DNA of 59,250 nt from Anaerovorax odorimutans (GCF_024459955.1 NZ_JANFXK010000020.1:1-59250); one strand, 5' to 3'; counted from the stretch's first letter, positions 42,039 through 50,491 are shown. A program made the numbers and translations. The notes: a model not told the origin generated them from the sequence alone.

Positions 42039-42683
42039 TTATTCTTCCAATAGCTCCTGGTAAGAAAGCACGACTTCCAGTACGTCATCATCCATGACAG
42101 GAAGCCCTATTTGTTCCAGCATTGTTTTCAGAAACAGGACTTTGCTGACATAAGCTTCTTTTGTTTCACGAAACACGAGGGGGTTGATCCAAATATTTGC
42201 AAGTAAAAGAAGAACTTCGGCGGCTTCTTTGGGCTGTGTTACGGTGATGCTGCCGTCTGCGATCCCTTCCTCGATATAAGGAATCAGCATTGGGGCCGAT
42301 TCCTTGGCCGACTGATAGACCTCCTGCGCTAAGAATTTCGGGTTGTGAAAATAATCGGGAATCGCTTCCATCCATTGACGCTGATCGGCATTGTCCATAC
42401 AGTAGAGACAGATTTCTTTCAGCTTAGAAAGACCGTCCAACTGATCCTCGCGGCCTTTAAATAGTTCTTCAAAGTGGATGCTGTTGAACATGCGCTCTCC
42501 AACGGCTTCAATGATGTCTTCCTTTGAAGAAAAGTGGTGGTAAATGGCTCCCTTGCTCAAATCTCCCAGATCGTCCACAATATCCTGGATGGTTGTCTTT
42601 TCATATCCTTTCTCCAAAAACAACTTTGTGGCCGAATCGAGAATTCGATTTATGGTGATTTCCGGGTATTTATTTCTCGACAT
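42039..42683 (-). CDS. TetR/AcrR family transcriptional regulator
   Basis: A 214-residue repressor. The helix-turn-helix spans about residues 10-50 (ITINRILDSATKLFLEKGYEKTTIQDIVDDLGDLSKGAIYHHF). The rest is the ligand-binding domain. ATG 42683 follows AAAAGGAG. Matching dyads lie before this gene and before the downstream MFS gene, so it most likely controls itself and the pump. Confidence 0.9.
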   Translation of the reverse strand: MSRNKYPEITINRILDSATKLFLEKGYEKTTIQDIVDDLGDLSKGAIYHHFSSKEDIIEAVGERMFNSIHFEELFKGREDQLDGLSKLKEICLYCMDNADQRQWMEAIPDYFHNPKFLAQEVYQSAKESAPMLIPYIEEGIADGSITVTQPKEAAEVLLLLANIWINPLVFRETKEAYVSKVLFLKTMLEQIGLPVMDDDVLEVVLSYQELLEE

Positions 42684-42698
42684 TGCCGGCTCCTTTTC

Positions 42699-42719
42699 AT
42701 ACATACGTTTGGTATGTAT
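42699..42719. promoter_or_regulatory. TetR operator 1 (perfect dyad)
   Basis: ATACATAC-GTTTG-GTATGTAT, perfect 8-5-8 palindrome between the promoter and the TetR start codon. A near-identical copy at 41970 supports a real binding site. Confidence 0.8.
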
Positions 42720-42721
42720 AT

Positions 42722-42750
42722 AAAATAACACGGGTATTATTGGTTGTCAA
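42722..42750 (-). promoter_or_regulatory. promoter of the TetR-MFS unit
   Basis: On the minus strand: TTGACA, 17-base spacer, TATTTT. It abuts the operator and the tandem repeat of the divergent sirtuin leader. Confidence 0.7.
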
Positions 42751-42751
42751 G

Positions 42752-42935
42752 TGGTATAATGAACGCATCAGATTGGAGACGGCGTTGCCGCAAGGAGGCG
42801 TTCATTGAATCACGCTGCGACGCGGCTTGCATGGTATAATGAACACAATAGATTGGATGCGGCGTTGCCGAGAGGAGGCGTTCATTGAATCGCACCATGG
42901 CGCAGTTTGTGCGGTGGGATGAACGCGGCAGATGG
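42752..42935 (+). repeat. 80-bp tandem repeat leader of the sirtuin gene
   Basis: Two full units (42752-42831, 42832-42911) and a partial third (42912-42935), period exactly 80. Each full unit has GGTATAATGAAC, the block GGCGTTGCCG, GGAGGCGTTCATTGAAT and a variable tail. In unit 1 AATGAACGC (42758-42766) pairs with GCGTTCATT (42798-42806), covering a TTG start. Confidence 0.85.
42805..42888 (+). CDS. putative leader peptide 1 (27 aa)
   Basis: A TTG start six bases after GGAGG opens a 27-codon frame reading MNHAATRLAWYNEHN... and ending ...RGGVH. Its TGA stop (42886-42888) overlaps the next TTG (42885). Whether it is translated is unproven; TTG is a weak start. Confidence 0.3.
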   Translation: MNHAATRLAWYNEHNRLDAALPRGGVH

Positions 42936-42953
42936 ACAGAGGTGAGAAAATGA
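42885..42953 (+). CDS. putative leader peptide 2 (22 aa), coupled to the sirtuin
   Basis: A TTG start six bases after GGAGG (42874-42878) opens a frame beginning MNRTMAQFVRWDERG; an internal ATG at 42897 is an alternative. Its TGA (42951-42953) overlaps the sirtuin ATG (42950-42952) as ATGA, so ribosomes finishing here could re-start on the sirtuin. Confidence 0.35.
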   Translation: MNRTMAQFVRWDERGRWTEVRK

Positions 42954-43678
42954 GAAATCAAGAGTTTATTAAGATTGTGGAGGAAAGCGATAATATCGTG
43001 TTTTTTGGAGGCGCGGGCGTTTCTACGGAAAGTGGGATTCCTGATTTTCGGTCGGAGGAGGGGATTTATAAAGCCTGGACGGAATATGGGCGGCCTTCGG
43101 AGGAGATTATTTGCAGGCCGTTTTTTGACCGCAAGCCGGAGGTGTTCTTTGAATATTACAGAAAAAACCTGCTGTACCCGGAGGCAAAGCCCAACGAGGC
43201 TCACAGGGCTCTGGCAAGGCTGGAGCGCCAGGGCAAGGTAAAAGCGATTATCACACAGAATATTGATGGTCTTCATCAGGCGGCCGGGAGCAAGAATGTC
43301 ATTGAGCTTCACGGCTCGGTGCTGCGTAACTACTGCATGAAGTGCCACCGATCCCACTCCATGGAATATGTGCTGGAGGCAGACGGTGTTCCCCTTTGCC
43401 AATCCTGCGGGGGAATCGTGAAACCGGATATTGTTCTTTATCAGGAGGAAGTGAAGAGAGATGTTCTGGACAAAGCGATCAGCGCCATAAAGCAGGCGGA
43501 AACACTGATTGTAGGAGGCACTTCTTTAGTCGTTTATCCGGCGGCGGGACTGGTGGAGCATTTCCAGGGGAAACACCTGATTCTGATCAACAAGTCCCAG
43601 ACTCAGTACGATGAGAAGGCTGATCTGGTGATCAATCAGCCCATTGGAGAAATTTTTGCAGGGCTGCTTGAATTTTAA
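42950..43678 (+). CDS. cobB: NAD-dependent protein deacylase, Sir2 family
   Basis: A 242-residue sirtuin. GAGVSTESGIPDFRS (about 21-35) binds NAD, TQNIDGLHQAAG (about 100-111) and the catalytic histidine in ELHGSV (about 120) follow, and the zinc site is CMKCH...CQSCGG. It removes acetyl or other acyl groups from protein lysines. ATG 42950 follows AGAGGTGAG and overlaps the stop of a small upstream frame. The tandem-repeat leader makes its regulation unusual. Confidence 0.94.
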   Translation: MRNQEFIKIVEESDNIVFFGGAGVSTESGIPDFRSEEGIYKAWTEYGRPSEEIICRPFFDRKPEVFFEYYRKNLLYPEAKPNEAHRALARLERQGKVKAIITQNIDGLHQAAGSKNVIELHGSVLRNYCMKCHRSHSMEYVLEADGVPLCQSCGGIVKPDIVLYQEEVKRDVLDKAISAIKQAETLIVGGTSLVVYPAAGLVEHFQGKHLILINKSQTQYDEKADLVINQPIGEIFAGLLEF

Positions 43679-43682
43679 CGCT

Positions 43683-44426
43683 TTAGATATTTTGTAAGAG
43701 AACGACGATGATTACCCCGGCGATCAGGGAAAATGTTGCGGCTCTCTGATAGCCGTGCTCATGGGATTCCGGGATAATCTCATCGCTGACAACATATACA
43801 ATGGCCCCAAAGGTGAAGGCGTAGAAAAAGGATGAAAGCAGAGTCGGCAGGGTGCCGAGAAGGACGCCGACCACAATGCCGGGGAGCATCATGAAGGCGA
43901 TGAGCAGGCTGATTTTAAGGGCTTTTGATCGTTTCATGCCCATGCCCAGAAGCGGGACGGCAACAATGAGCCCTTCCGGTATCTTTTGGATTATCATGGA
44001 GACTGCGACCATAACAGCGCTGTCAGTGAGGCCCTCGCTGAAAACGATGCCTGTGGCCAGCCCTTCCGGAATATTGTGAATTGCAATCGCGATGATGAGC
44101 AGGAGCACCCGGCTGCCGTGACCTTTTGTTTCACTTTCTTTAAAATGACCGTTGTCAAAATGAATGTGAGGCACGAAGCGATCGATGGCGCTGATCAGAA
44201 TGGCCCCTGCGAAAACGCCCGCAACACCTACCAAAAGGGGAAGCGGCCGGAATGTTTCAAAGGCAGTGGGAAGCAGGCCCAGAAAGGCCGCTGTCAGCAT
44301 GACGCCTGAGGCAAAGCCCAGGATCATATCGTTGGTGCGGTGGGTGATTTTTTTAAAGATAAGACCGGCAAGTGAGCCAACGATGCTTGCCAGAATCACA
44401 AAAAGGCCGGCAATAATTCCATACAT
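43683..44426 (-). CDS. ZIP family metal transporter
   Basis: A 247-residue membrane protein with eight predicted helices and a histidine-containing loop (FVPHIHFDNGHFKESETKGHGS, about 95-116). Helix 4 AIAIHNIPEGLATG and helix 5 SMIIQKIPEGLIVAVPL carry the HNxPEG and xKxPEG metal-path motifs of ZIP/ZupT importers. Likely substrates are zinc, iron or manganese. ATG 44426 follows TTGGAGAA. Convergent with the sirtuin, stops four bases apart. Confidence 0.9.
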   Translation of the reverse strand: MYGIIAGLFVILASIVGSLAGLIFKKITHRTNDMILGFASGVMLTAAFLGLLPTAFETFRPLPLLVGVAGVFAGAILISAIDRFVPHIHFDNGHFKESETKGHGSRVLLLIIAIAIHNIPEGLATGIVFSEGLTDSAVMVAVSMIIQKIPEGLIVAVPLLGMGMKRSKALKISLLIAFMMLPGIVVGVLLGTLPTLLSSFFYAFTFGAIVYVVSDEIIPESHEHGYQRAATFSLIAGVIIVVLLQNI

Positions 44427-44540
44427 AAAATATTCTCCAATCTTCGCTGTCAATACTATTAGCAATTCCCGATTCTTCGGGTTTTTAAACAGTTTTCGGA
44501 GCCTGGAAAGGGATATTTAAATTCTGCTTGGAGGTGGAAA

Positions 44541-45383
44541 ATGAAAGATTTAGATTCCGTGAAAAAAGAATTAGCGTATTTCGTCCGTCAGGCTGCGGGA
44601 AATTACATAAATGAGGAGCAGGCGCTGAGCAGGGAATTGGCAGGAATGCGGATCTATGATGCTCCGCTGGTGGGCGCGGCATCCGTGACGGATACGCTTT
44701 TCCGGGAGTTGAAAAAGCCGCAGGCGATCGGGGAGCACTTTATGCTGCCTGGAGACTGGATGCCTGAGGGCAAGTCGGTGCTGTCGGTGTTTCTGCCCTA
44801 TACGGAGGAAATTAAAAGGGCCAATGCCGGGGACAACTGTGAGCCGGCGCCGGAATGGCTTCACGGACGAGTGGAAGGACAAACTTTTTTGACAGAAGTA
44901 TGCGGCCATTTGAAAGAAAAAATTGAAGCGCTGGGCGGAAGGGTGCTGGTACCGACCTGGGATGAGCGGTTTTGGAAAACGGAATCGCCAAAGGGTGTGG
45001 AAATGCAGGACTATGAATTTACGAGCAATTGGTCGGAGCGACATGTGGCATATACCTGCGGGCTGGGAACTTTCGGACTGTCCCGGGGATTGATTACTAA
45101 AGCAGGAATTGCCGGGAGGCTTTTCAGCCTGATAACGGATTTGGAATTCGAGCCTCTGCCGCGGGAATATGAAGGGCTGTACGATTACTGCACAGGTTGC
45201 GGCGCCTGCATAGGAAGATGCCCGGCTGACGCGATTTCCCTTGAAAAGGGAAAAGAACACCGGCCGTGCGGCCAGTTTATGGATTATACAAAGGAGGCTT
45301 ATGCTCCGCGGTATGGCTGCGGGAAATGTCAGACCGGGGTGCCCTGTGAAAGCGGAATTCCCACAAAAACAGAAAATATCTGA
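44541..45383 (+). CDS. 4Fe-4S reductase-like protein related to epoxyqueuosine reductase
   Basis: A 280-residue cytoplasmic iron-sulfur protein. A central AYTCGLGTFGLSRGLITKAGIAGRL segment (about 171-195) resembles the cobalamin-binding region of QueG-like proteins, and CTGCGACIGRCPADAI (about 216-231) plus C-GKCQTGVPC near the end provide cysteines for one or two 4Fe-4S clusters. It is shorter than QueG and the true substrate is unknown. ATG follows GGAGGTGG. Confidence 0.8.
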   Translation: MKDLDSVKKELAYFVRQAAGNYINEEQALSRELAGMRIYDAPLVGAASVTDTLFRELKKPQAIGEHFMLPGDWMPEGKSVLSVFLPYTEEIKRANAGDNCEPAPEWLHGRVEGQTFLTEVCGHLKEKIEALGGRVLVPTWDERFWKTESPKGVEMQDYEFTSNWSERHVAYTCGLGTFGLSRGLITKAGIAGRLFSLITDLEFEPLPREYEGLYDYCTGCGACIGRCPADAISLEKGKEHRPCGQFMDYTKEAYAPRYGCGKCQTGVPCESGIPTKTENI

Positions 45384-45465
45384 TAAGCTGTTGCGTTTAT
45401 GGGAAATAGTGTATAATATGGGTATGATTTGTATTTTTTCAGAGGCCAGGAGGTTTGTATAGAAA

Positions 45466-46410
45466 ATGCGGAAGAAGATTATTAGCATGCTGCTTGTTTT
45501 GGCAGTGACCGTTACAGGAATTGGGGTCTGCTCCGGGATGACTGCAGAACAGGTTTTCGCGAAAAGCAGCACGCCCTATCAGTATTTAAATACGGATGGA
45601 GGAGGGACGCCCCGCGAAAAGGTAGGCAAATATTACATATGGTCTACCGAGGGCAGCACCGAAAAGCTGGTATGCGCCAAATCCCTCAGCGGCAAACGGA
45701 AAACCCTAAAGTCGATAAGCGCCAAATCAAACAAAACCTTTGCGGGAGCGCTCGTGACAAACGGCAGTACGATCTATTATGCGATCCTGGATTTTAATAC
45801 CTGGAAGACGACGATTTACAAAACCAATGTGAAGGGTGCGAAATCGAAGAAGATCAAAACCGTCGATGACCGGTTTTCGAGTATGGCAGGATATTATAAC
45901 GGCAGCGTTTATTATACTGCCCGCGCCAGCAAAAAAAATCCCAATGCCGGATTTAACTTAGTCAGCTACGATATATCAAAAAAGAAAACCAGAACCGCAA
46001 AGAAAAAGTTTTATTCCAACAGCAGCTATGGAAAATATTTTTCGGGCGCAAAGGGATATGGGGGAAATTACACCCAATATCTATATAACGCAAAGACTAA
46101 AAAAACGAAAAAACTGAAGAAAGCACAAGATTCACAGGTGTCCGGTAAAAAGGTTTATTATCTGTGCGAGGCAAACCAAAAATCCAGCATCTATAAAGTG
46201 AAGAGCAGCAGTTTGTCGGGGAAATCTCTAAAAACAGTCAAAACCATTAAAAAGGCCGCACCCTTATATTTTGGCAAGAAGTGCGCGTATTTTGTGGAAT
46301 TATATGACGGCCCCTACAGTGGCGATACCATCACAGAGACGATTCTTAAACTGAACTATAAAACGAAGAAGGTCACCAAGTCAACCAGGGAAGTTCCGTT
46401 GTATGATTAA
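45466..46410 (+). CDS. secreted lysine-rich protein of unknown function
   Basis: A 314-residue exported protein. A signal peptide covers residues 1 to about 32 (cleavage after VFA). The rest is very rich in Lys, Ser, Thr and Tyr and built of repeated short strands of the type YYxxxxxxxxIYKxNxKxxxxKxIK, which suggests a beta-propeller such as DUF5050-like proteins. No catalytic motif. GGAGGT lies about 12 bases before the ATG. I do not recognise a function; a surface or envelope-binding role is a guess. Confidence 0.7.
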   Translation: MRKKIISMLLVLAVTVTGIGVCSGMTAEQVFAKSSTPYQYLNTDGGGTPREKVGKYYIWSTEGSTEKLVCAKSLSGKRKTLKSISAKSNKTFAGALVTNGSTIYYAILDFNTWKTTIYKTNVKGAKSKKIKTVDDRFSSMAGYYNGSVYYTARASKKNPNAGFNLVSYDISKKKTRTAKKKFYSNSSYGKYFSGAKGYGGNYTQYLYNAKTKKTKKLKKAQDSQVSGKKVYYLCEANQKSSIYKVKSSSLSGKSLKTVKTIKKAAPLYFGKKCAYFVELYDGPYSGDTITETILKLNYKTKKVTKSTREVPLYD

Positions 46411-46415
46411 TGTCA

Positions 46416-47000
46416 TTAAGTATCAAACTCGCAAAAATGCAGGGTCCGTGTATCGATATCGTAAATGGCAAGGGTAACGTTGAATGAAGGCTGTTTTAAG
46501 ATTCCGGAATCGTCTTGGCTGTCCTTGCCATTGGACTGCCTGTCTTCGAAAAAATAGTATCCGTTTTTAATTGCCGGAAAAAGGGACTTGCCGTCATCGC
46601 CGGTCAGATAGGGACCTATTGATCCATGTTCATCCTTTTCCCCATATACAAGGGCAGTCAGATTGTCGCTTAAAGGCAGTGGGTGCCATTGGGAATTTTG
46701 GTTAAGCGCATTTTCAAAACTTTCATCCGTAAACGTTAATTCTATATAGGTTGTTCCGTCACCGTGAAAGCCGCCATGTGTATCGGAAACGTATGCCAAT
46801 GCGCCCTTTGAAGTATTCAGCCCGAGGACTTTGGAAACTTCCCTTTGCGGGTCTTCAGAGTGACATGCGGTCAGTAGCGATAGTACAAGCAAAGTCGAAA
46901 AAACGATTAATGTTCTGCGAGAAAGAGCGGAAGGCATTCGTAATGCTCCCAATGAAAGGAACGTGAATGCCAGCAGGACGAGAAAAACAACGAACCACAT
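46416..47000 (-). CDS. hypothetical membrane-associated protein
   Basis: A 194-residue protein with a first hydrophobic helix (about 2-20) and a second (about 31-46) ending in LLTAC, which looks like a lipobox, followed by a soluble domain rich in Asp, Thr and Gly (residues 47-194). Start ATG at 47000 has AAAGGAGGGA; a shorter lipoprotein starting at 46937 is also possible. Unknown family. It faces the secreted protein at 45466, stops six bases apart. Confidence 0.65.
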   Translation of the reverse strand: MWFVVFLVLLAFTFLSLGALRMPSALSRRTLIVFSTLLVLSLLTACHSEDPQREVSKVLGLNTSKGALAYVSDTHGGFHGDGTTYIELTFTDESFENALNQNSQWHPLPLSDNLTALVYGEKDEHGSIGPYLTGDDGKSLFPAIKNGYYFFEDRQSNGKDSQDDSGILKQPSFNVTLAIYDIDTRTLHFCEFDT

Positions 47001-47122
47001 AATATCCCTCCTTTATATTTGTTCCCTTTTTATGCGCTATGCTTGCGCCGCAATACCGATCTCTTGCAACTCTTTTTTTCCGGACACCGAACATCCTGTT
47101 TGAAGCGAAATCGGCAGGGCGC

Positions 47123-47704
47123 CTAATCATAAAGATTTTTTCCGAATTCGTATGCTGCCGATAGGTGCGCGGTTTCCTTGATACGGGGTTTCCCGTTGGT
47201 GTCGCCGCAGCCTCCGGCCAATAACATTCCTTTATCGTTCCATCCGATATAACGGATTATAGCAAACTGATAGTAGGAGACTGCCTGCTCGAAGGTCCAG
47301 AAAAAATCATCGGCGGCCGTCATGAGCAAGGCGCAATCTTTCTTCGGATATTTTTCATAGCGGCCCAGAGGCGGGTTGGGGTCTTCTTCTGCGATACAAT
47401 AAAAGCGCTCGATAAAGGCCTTGAGCTTTGCAGAAATCGTCCAGAAATAGAGAGGTGACGCGAGGACCAGTAGATCACAGCTCTTTATATCCGGGATCAG
47501 TTGATTAAAATCGTCTTTCTGTATGCAGGGCTTTCCGTAGCGGCAGGCATTACAGCCGATGCAGCCGTTGATGGTTTTGTTTCCCAGAAATACTTTTTTT
47601 ACCTTGTGTCCGGCATCCGAAGCTCCCTTGATAAAGGCATCGGCCAGCTGCTCAGTGTTTCCGTTTTTTCGTCCGCTTCCAACGATTACTAATATTTTTT
47701 TCAT
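47123..47704 (-). CDS. flavodoxin-like NAD(P)H-dependent FMN reductase / iron-sulfur flavoprotein family
   Basis: A 193-residue flavoprotein. VGSGRKNGNTEQLAD (about 8-22) is the FMN loop and GCIGCNACRYGKPC (about 48-61) the cysteine cluster; ASPLYFWTISAKLKAFIERFY forms the second flavin loop. The frame is open to 47881, but ATG 47704 with TGAGGTTA is the family start. Third member of this family in the window. Confidence 0.83.
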   Translation of the reverse strand: MKKILVIVGSGRKNGNTEQLADAFIKGASDAGHKVKKVFLGNKTINGCIGCNACRYGKPCIQKDDFNQLIPDIKSCDLLVLASPLYFWTISAKLKAFIERFYCIAEEDPNPPLGRYEKYPKKDCALLMTAADDFFWTFEQAVSYYQFAIIRYIGWNDKGMLLAGGCGDTNGKPRIKETAHLSAAYEFGKNLYD

Positions 47705-47732
47705 GATTAACCTCATAAACTTACAGTTGTAC

Positions 47733-48317
47733 TTACACTCGTGACAGTGCGATAAGGTCGGATTTTTCGTATCGATTATGTCCAGGCAACCCTTTCTTGT
47801 ATTTCCAGCATTTAATGGCCTCATCCAAAGGGCGGCCCTCGTTATCCGCAAAGAAATCCCGGATATAGGAGTTGTATTCAAACTGCTTATCGATCACCGT
47901 TTTCTTTTTCTTTTTATCCTCTAATATCTGCGCATATGCTTCAATTGCCTGGCTATATGTCTTTCCTTCATTAGCTTTCAGCCACTTCTGAAAAGCGACA
48001 TTAAAAGTAAAGCTTTGGCCGATTTTCTCTTTAAAGAAAGCACGGTGCTTTTCCGAACACACGAAATTTGACTCTATGGGCGTGCTTTCCGTAATTTTAG
48101 CAGTATCTGATTTTGAGATTGTCTTTGAGGTCGAATTAGGCCGCAAAACTTCTCCTGTGTCCAGGTAATGCGCGATGCGGTCAGTCAGATCGAGTTTCCC
48201 GCCGGAAACAGGCAAACCATTTTCTCTGCAAAAACTTGCCAACTCTTCTTTCAAATAGTAGAAGTTCAGAAACGTTTCTTTGTCTAAAGATTTATTCAGC
48301 TCAGGTCGCTTGTCCAT
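47733..48317 (-). CDS. SAP-domain / DUF6434 protein
   Basis: A 194-residue protein. Residues about 20-55 (YLKEELASFCRENGLPVSGGKLDLTDRIAHYLDTGE) form a SAP-type helix pair associated with nucleic acid binding; residues about 80-190 (SEKHRAFFKEKIGQSFTFNVAFQKWLKANEGKTYSQAI) match the DUF6434 region. Precise function unknown. CAGGAGAT precedes the ATG, which overlaps the stop of the next upstream gene by one base, so the two are coupled. Confidence 0.75.
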   Translation of the reverse strand: MDKRPELNKSLDKETFLNFYYLKEELASFCRENGLPVSGGKLDLTDRIAHYLDTGEVLRPNSTSKTISKSDTAKITESTPIESNFVCSEKHRAFFKEKIGQSFTFNVAFQKWLKANEGKTYSQAIEAYAQILEDKKKKKTVIDKQFEYNSYIRDFFADNEGRPLDEAIKCWKYKKGLPGHNRYEKSDLIALSRV

Positions 48318-48787
48318 TATTTTATCTCCTGTTGGATCGCAAAAATAATATCAATGGCAGGGTGATTTCCCTTGCTCCTTTCAGTATGAAGTTCGTACTC
48401 CATGTTTAAACTCTGATACCCGCTTTCAGGAAGCCATTTTGTATAGAAATATCTTTTTGCCTGGCCGATGGAGGCTCCCCAGAGAAGTCCCAGCTTCGGC
48501 CTGACTGTAATTTTTGCGTATTCACCGGCAGGGAGGAGGAGATTTTGCAAGCTCTCATGCTCAAAGGTGCTGCCAATAAACAGCTCGAAATTTTTGGTTT
48601 TCTCATCGTAATTTTTTGATAAAACAAAATAGGGCAGGACGCTGCCCTGAGATAGAGCTACGGCGGAATGATATGCTTCGGAGAGCGTATCTATGTCCCG
48701 TGAAATCGTTTTGTCATTGGATTTTTTCCACAATCCATAAAGGATCTGTTCATCCATTTTTATAATATCAACGGCTAATTTTGTCAT
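48317..48787 (-). CDS. GyrI-like / AraC effector-binding domain protein
   Basis: A 156-residue stand-alone small-molecule-binding domain. LPAGEYAKITVRPKLGLLWGASIGQAKRYFYTKWLPESGYQ and a final YELHTERS match the GyrI-like (effector-binding) fold. No DNA-binding part. Such proteins can bind or detoxify amphipathic compounds. AAAAGGAGAT precedes the ATG. Overlaps the SAP/DUF6434 gene by one base and follows a methyltransferase gene by 12 bases, so the three are likely cotranscribed. Confidence 0.78.
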   Translation of the reverse strand: MTKLAVDIIKMDEQILYGLWKKSNDKTISRDIDTLSEAYHSAVALSQGSVLPYFVLSKNYDEKTKNFELFIGSTFEHESLQNLLLPAGEYAKITVRPKLGLLWGASIGQAKRYFYTKWLPESGYQSLNMEYELHTERSKGNHPAIDIIFAIQQEIK

Positions 48788-48799
48788 AGGGATCTCCTT

Positions 48800-49636
48800 T
48801 TATTTTCGCGCTGCAACGCAGATTGTTTCCGACTGTCCGCTAAAAGGCTTTCCTGCCACATCGTCAAAGAATTCAATTTTGCGAAAGCCGCCGGCTTCGA
48901 TTTCAGTTGCAAGAGACTCCGGCGAGTATACCTGGTTCCAAAGATTATAGCAGTTACAGCCCGTCTCTGTGATTATCAGATATTGCTCCAGTGTATTTGC
49001 AGTATCGCCATAAAGCGAATTCCTTTGGATTACCGTGTAGGGCTCTGCAGCCCAAAATCCGTGTTCCAGATACTGAACAGTGTTTTCTTCTTCAAAGGTG
49101 TCAAGAAATAAGCGGGTAAAGCCATCGAGAATTAGAATTCCGTCCTGCTTCAGTGCTTTATGGACTTTTCTCAATAGGACAATCCTGTCTTCAGGAGGCA
49201 GAACTCCAAAATCACAGTAAATCAACGTAATCACATCAAACTCATTCGTGTAATCGATGTCTAAATAGTTCTGACAGTAGTAGCGGATGTTTTTTTGATT
49301 TTCTGCCGCACGCTGTTTGGCATAGTTTATAGAACGCTGGGAAAAATCAATTCCTGTTACATAAAAGCCTTCGCCTGCGAATAATTCCGTATAAAGACCG
49401 GGGCCGCAGCCCAGGTCCAAAAGCTTTTTTCCATCTCCCCCATTGCAATATTGGACGATCCAGTTTACGGATCTCCTGATGAAAGCATGCTTCCTTGAAG
49501 CTCCATCCATGTCCGGGTTTAAATGAGCTTCCAGCATTTGTTTGGAAATGTGTTCATCATCCCAAAAAGCAGAGGAGCTTTCTTCGTAAAGCTTGGGCTT
49601 TTTCTTCATGTAGTTTAATAGCTTGCTATTATTCAT
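48800..49636 (-). CDS. class I SAM-dependent methyltransferase
   Basis: A 278-residue methyltransferase. SAM-binding motif I is LLDLGCGPGLYTELFAGEGFYVTGIDFS (about 72-99), motif II VITLIYCDFGVL, and motif III LKQDGILILDGF. The C-terminal part is variable, so the acceptor cannot be predicted. Start ATG after AAAGGAA. First gene of a likely three-gene minus-strand run with the GyrI-like and SAP proteins. Confidence 0.85.
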   Translation of the reverse strand: MNNSKLLNYMKKKPKLYEESSSAFWDDEHISKQMLEAHLNPDMDGASRKHAFIRRSVNWIVQYCNGGDGKKLLDLGCGPGLYTELFAGEGFYVTGIDFSQRSINYAKQRAAENQKNIRYYCQNYLDIDYTNEFDVITLIYCDFGVLPPEDRIVLLRKVHKALKQDGILILDGFTRLFLDTFEEENTVQYLEHGFWAAEPYTVIQRNSLYGDTANTLEQYLIITETGCNCYNLWNQVYSPESLATEIEAGGFRKIEFFDDVAGKPFSGQSETICVAARK

Positions 49637-49652
49637 ATTTGATTCCTTTAAA

Positions 49653-50255
49653 TTATTTAGCGGACGGGAGCTGCATCGTTTTTTCCAGCCATGCGCTCAG
49701 AGTCTGCAGCTGGGTCGGCGTGTGAAAATAATGCTCTGCGCCTTCTACAATTTCCAACTGACAGGAAAATTGCCGGCTGAATTGGCAGATGATGTCCTTT
49801 TCGCACATATCGTCTTTGCTCCCATATAGAATGTTGGTCGGTACATTCCAATGCTTTATGGGATGTTCTTTTATATAGCAATAGTAATCCCAGTAAAGGG
49901 TCTGTCCGATGGGAGTGGGGATAGTCTGCTCACTTTTCAATTGCTCTTCCGTGATCTGAAACCAGCATAGCATGTTGTCGATTATGCGTTCCATGTCCAC
50001 TACGGGCGAAAGAAACCAGGCGTGTTCCAAGGGTTCGCTGCCATAGGCCAGCAGGCTGAAATAAGCACCCATGCTGACTGCGAACAGGCTGATCCGCGGC
50101 CATCTCTGTTTGGCGTACTCCATGACAGCGGCCAGGTCTTTTACACAGTTTTGAACTTTGCAGGGTGTGGCTTCGTTTTTTCTGTCCCCATGCTCCGGCA
50201 AATCAAAGCTTAAAACCTGATACCCTTTGGAGTTTTTATGGAAGCGCTGCCGAAT
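49653..50255 (-). pseudogene. alpha/beta hydrolase, N-terminally truncated
   Basis: The frame reads RFHKNSKGYQVLSFDLPEHG then ...LFAVSMGAYFSLLAYG... with serine elbow AVSMG, aspartate YGSKDDM and histidine AEHYFHT, so the catalytic end is intact. The N-terminal strands and oxyanion HG motif are missing; an in-frame TAA stands at 50256-50258, where the DUF3781 gene joins in another frame. A TTG at 50201 could still start a short form, but there is no ribosome site. Confidence 0.7.
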
Positions 50256-50491
50256 TTATGGGCAGTGATGATGGTGTAGCTGTGAGCATTGACTGTAATC
50301 TGGCAGTCCTCCGCATTGATATACCAGTTCTTACCTTTCCTGAATATGAGGCTTTCGGGGTCAGTGATTTTTTCTCTGCACCAGCTGACAACATTGTCGG
50401 TGTCCAAAGAAAGGTTTCGTTTGATTCGCGTAATTCCCATCTCTGTTGTGTGCAGCTTATCTAAGTTTGCAATCAATTCGTTCGTTCTCAT
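50210..50491 (-). CDS. DUF3781 domain protein, 3' end fused to hydrolase remnant
   Basis: A 93-residue protein. MGITRIKRNLSLDTDNVVSWCREKI and KNWYINAEDCQITVNAHSYTIITAHK match DUF3781, which normally ends near TAHK. Here about 15 extra residues follow because the frame runs out of phase into the truncated hydrolase. Start ATG 50491 has a poor ribosome site; GTG 50548 is an alternative. Function unknown. Confidence 0.65.
   Translation of the reverse strand: MRTNELIANLDKLHTTEMGITRIKRNLSLDTDNVVSWCREKITDPESLIFRKGKNWYINAEDCQITVNAHSYTIITAHKFGSASIKTPKGIRF

Noticed and set aside
44571-45572. 333-codon minus-strand frame opposite the 4Fe-4S reductase gene
   Set aside because: Antisense to a gene with clear Fe-S motifs; no ribosome site.
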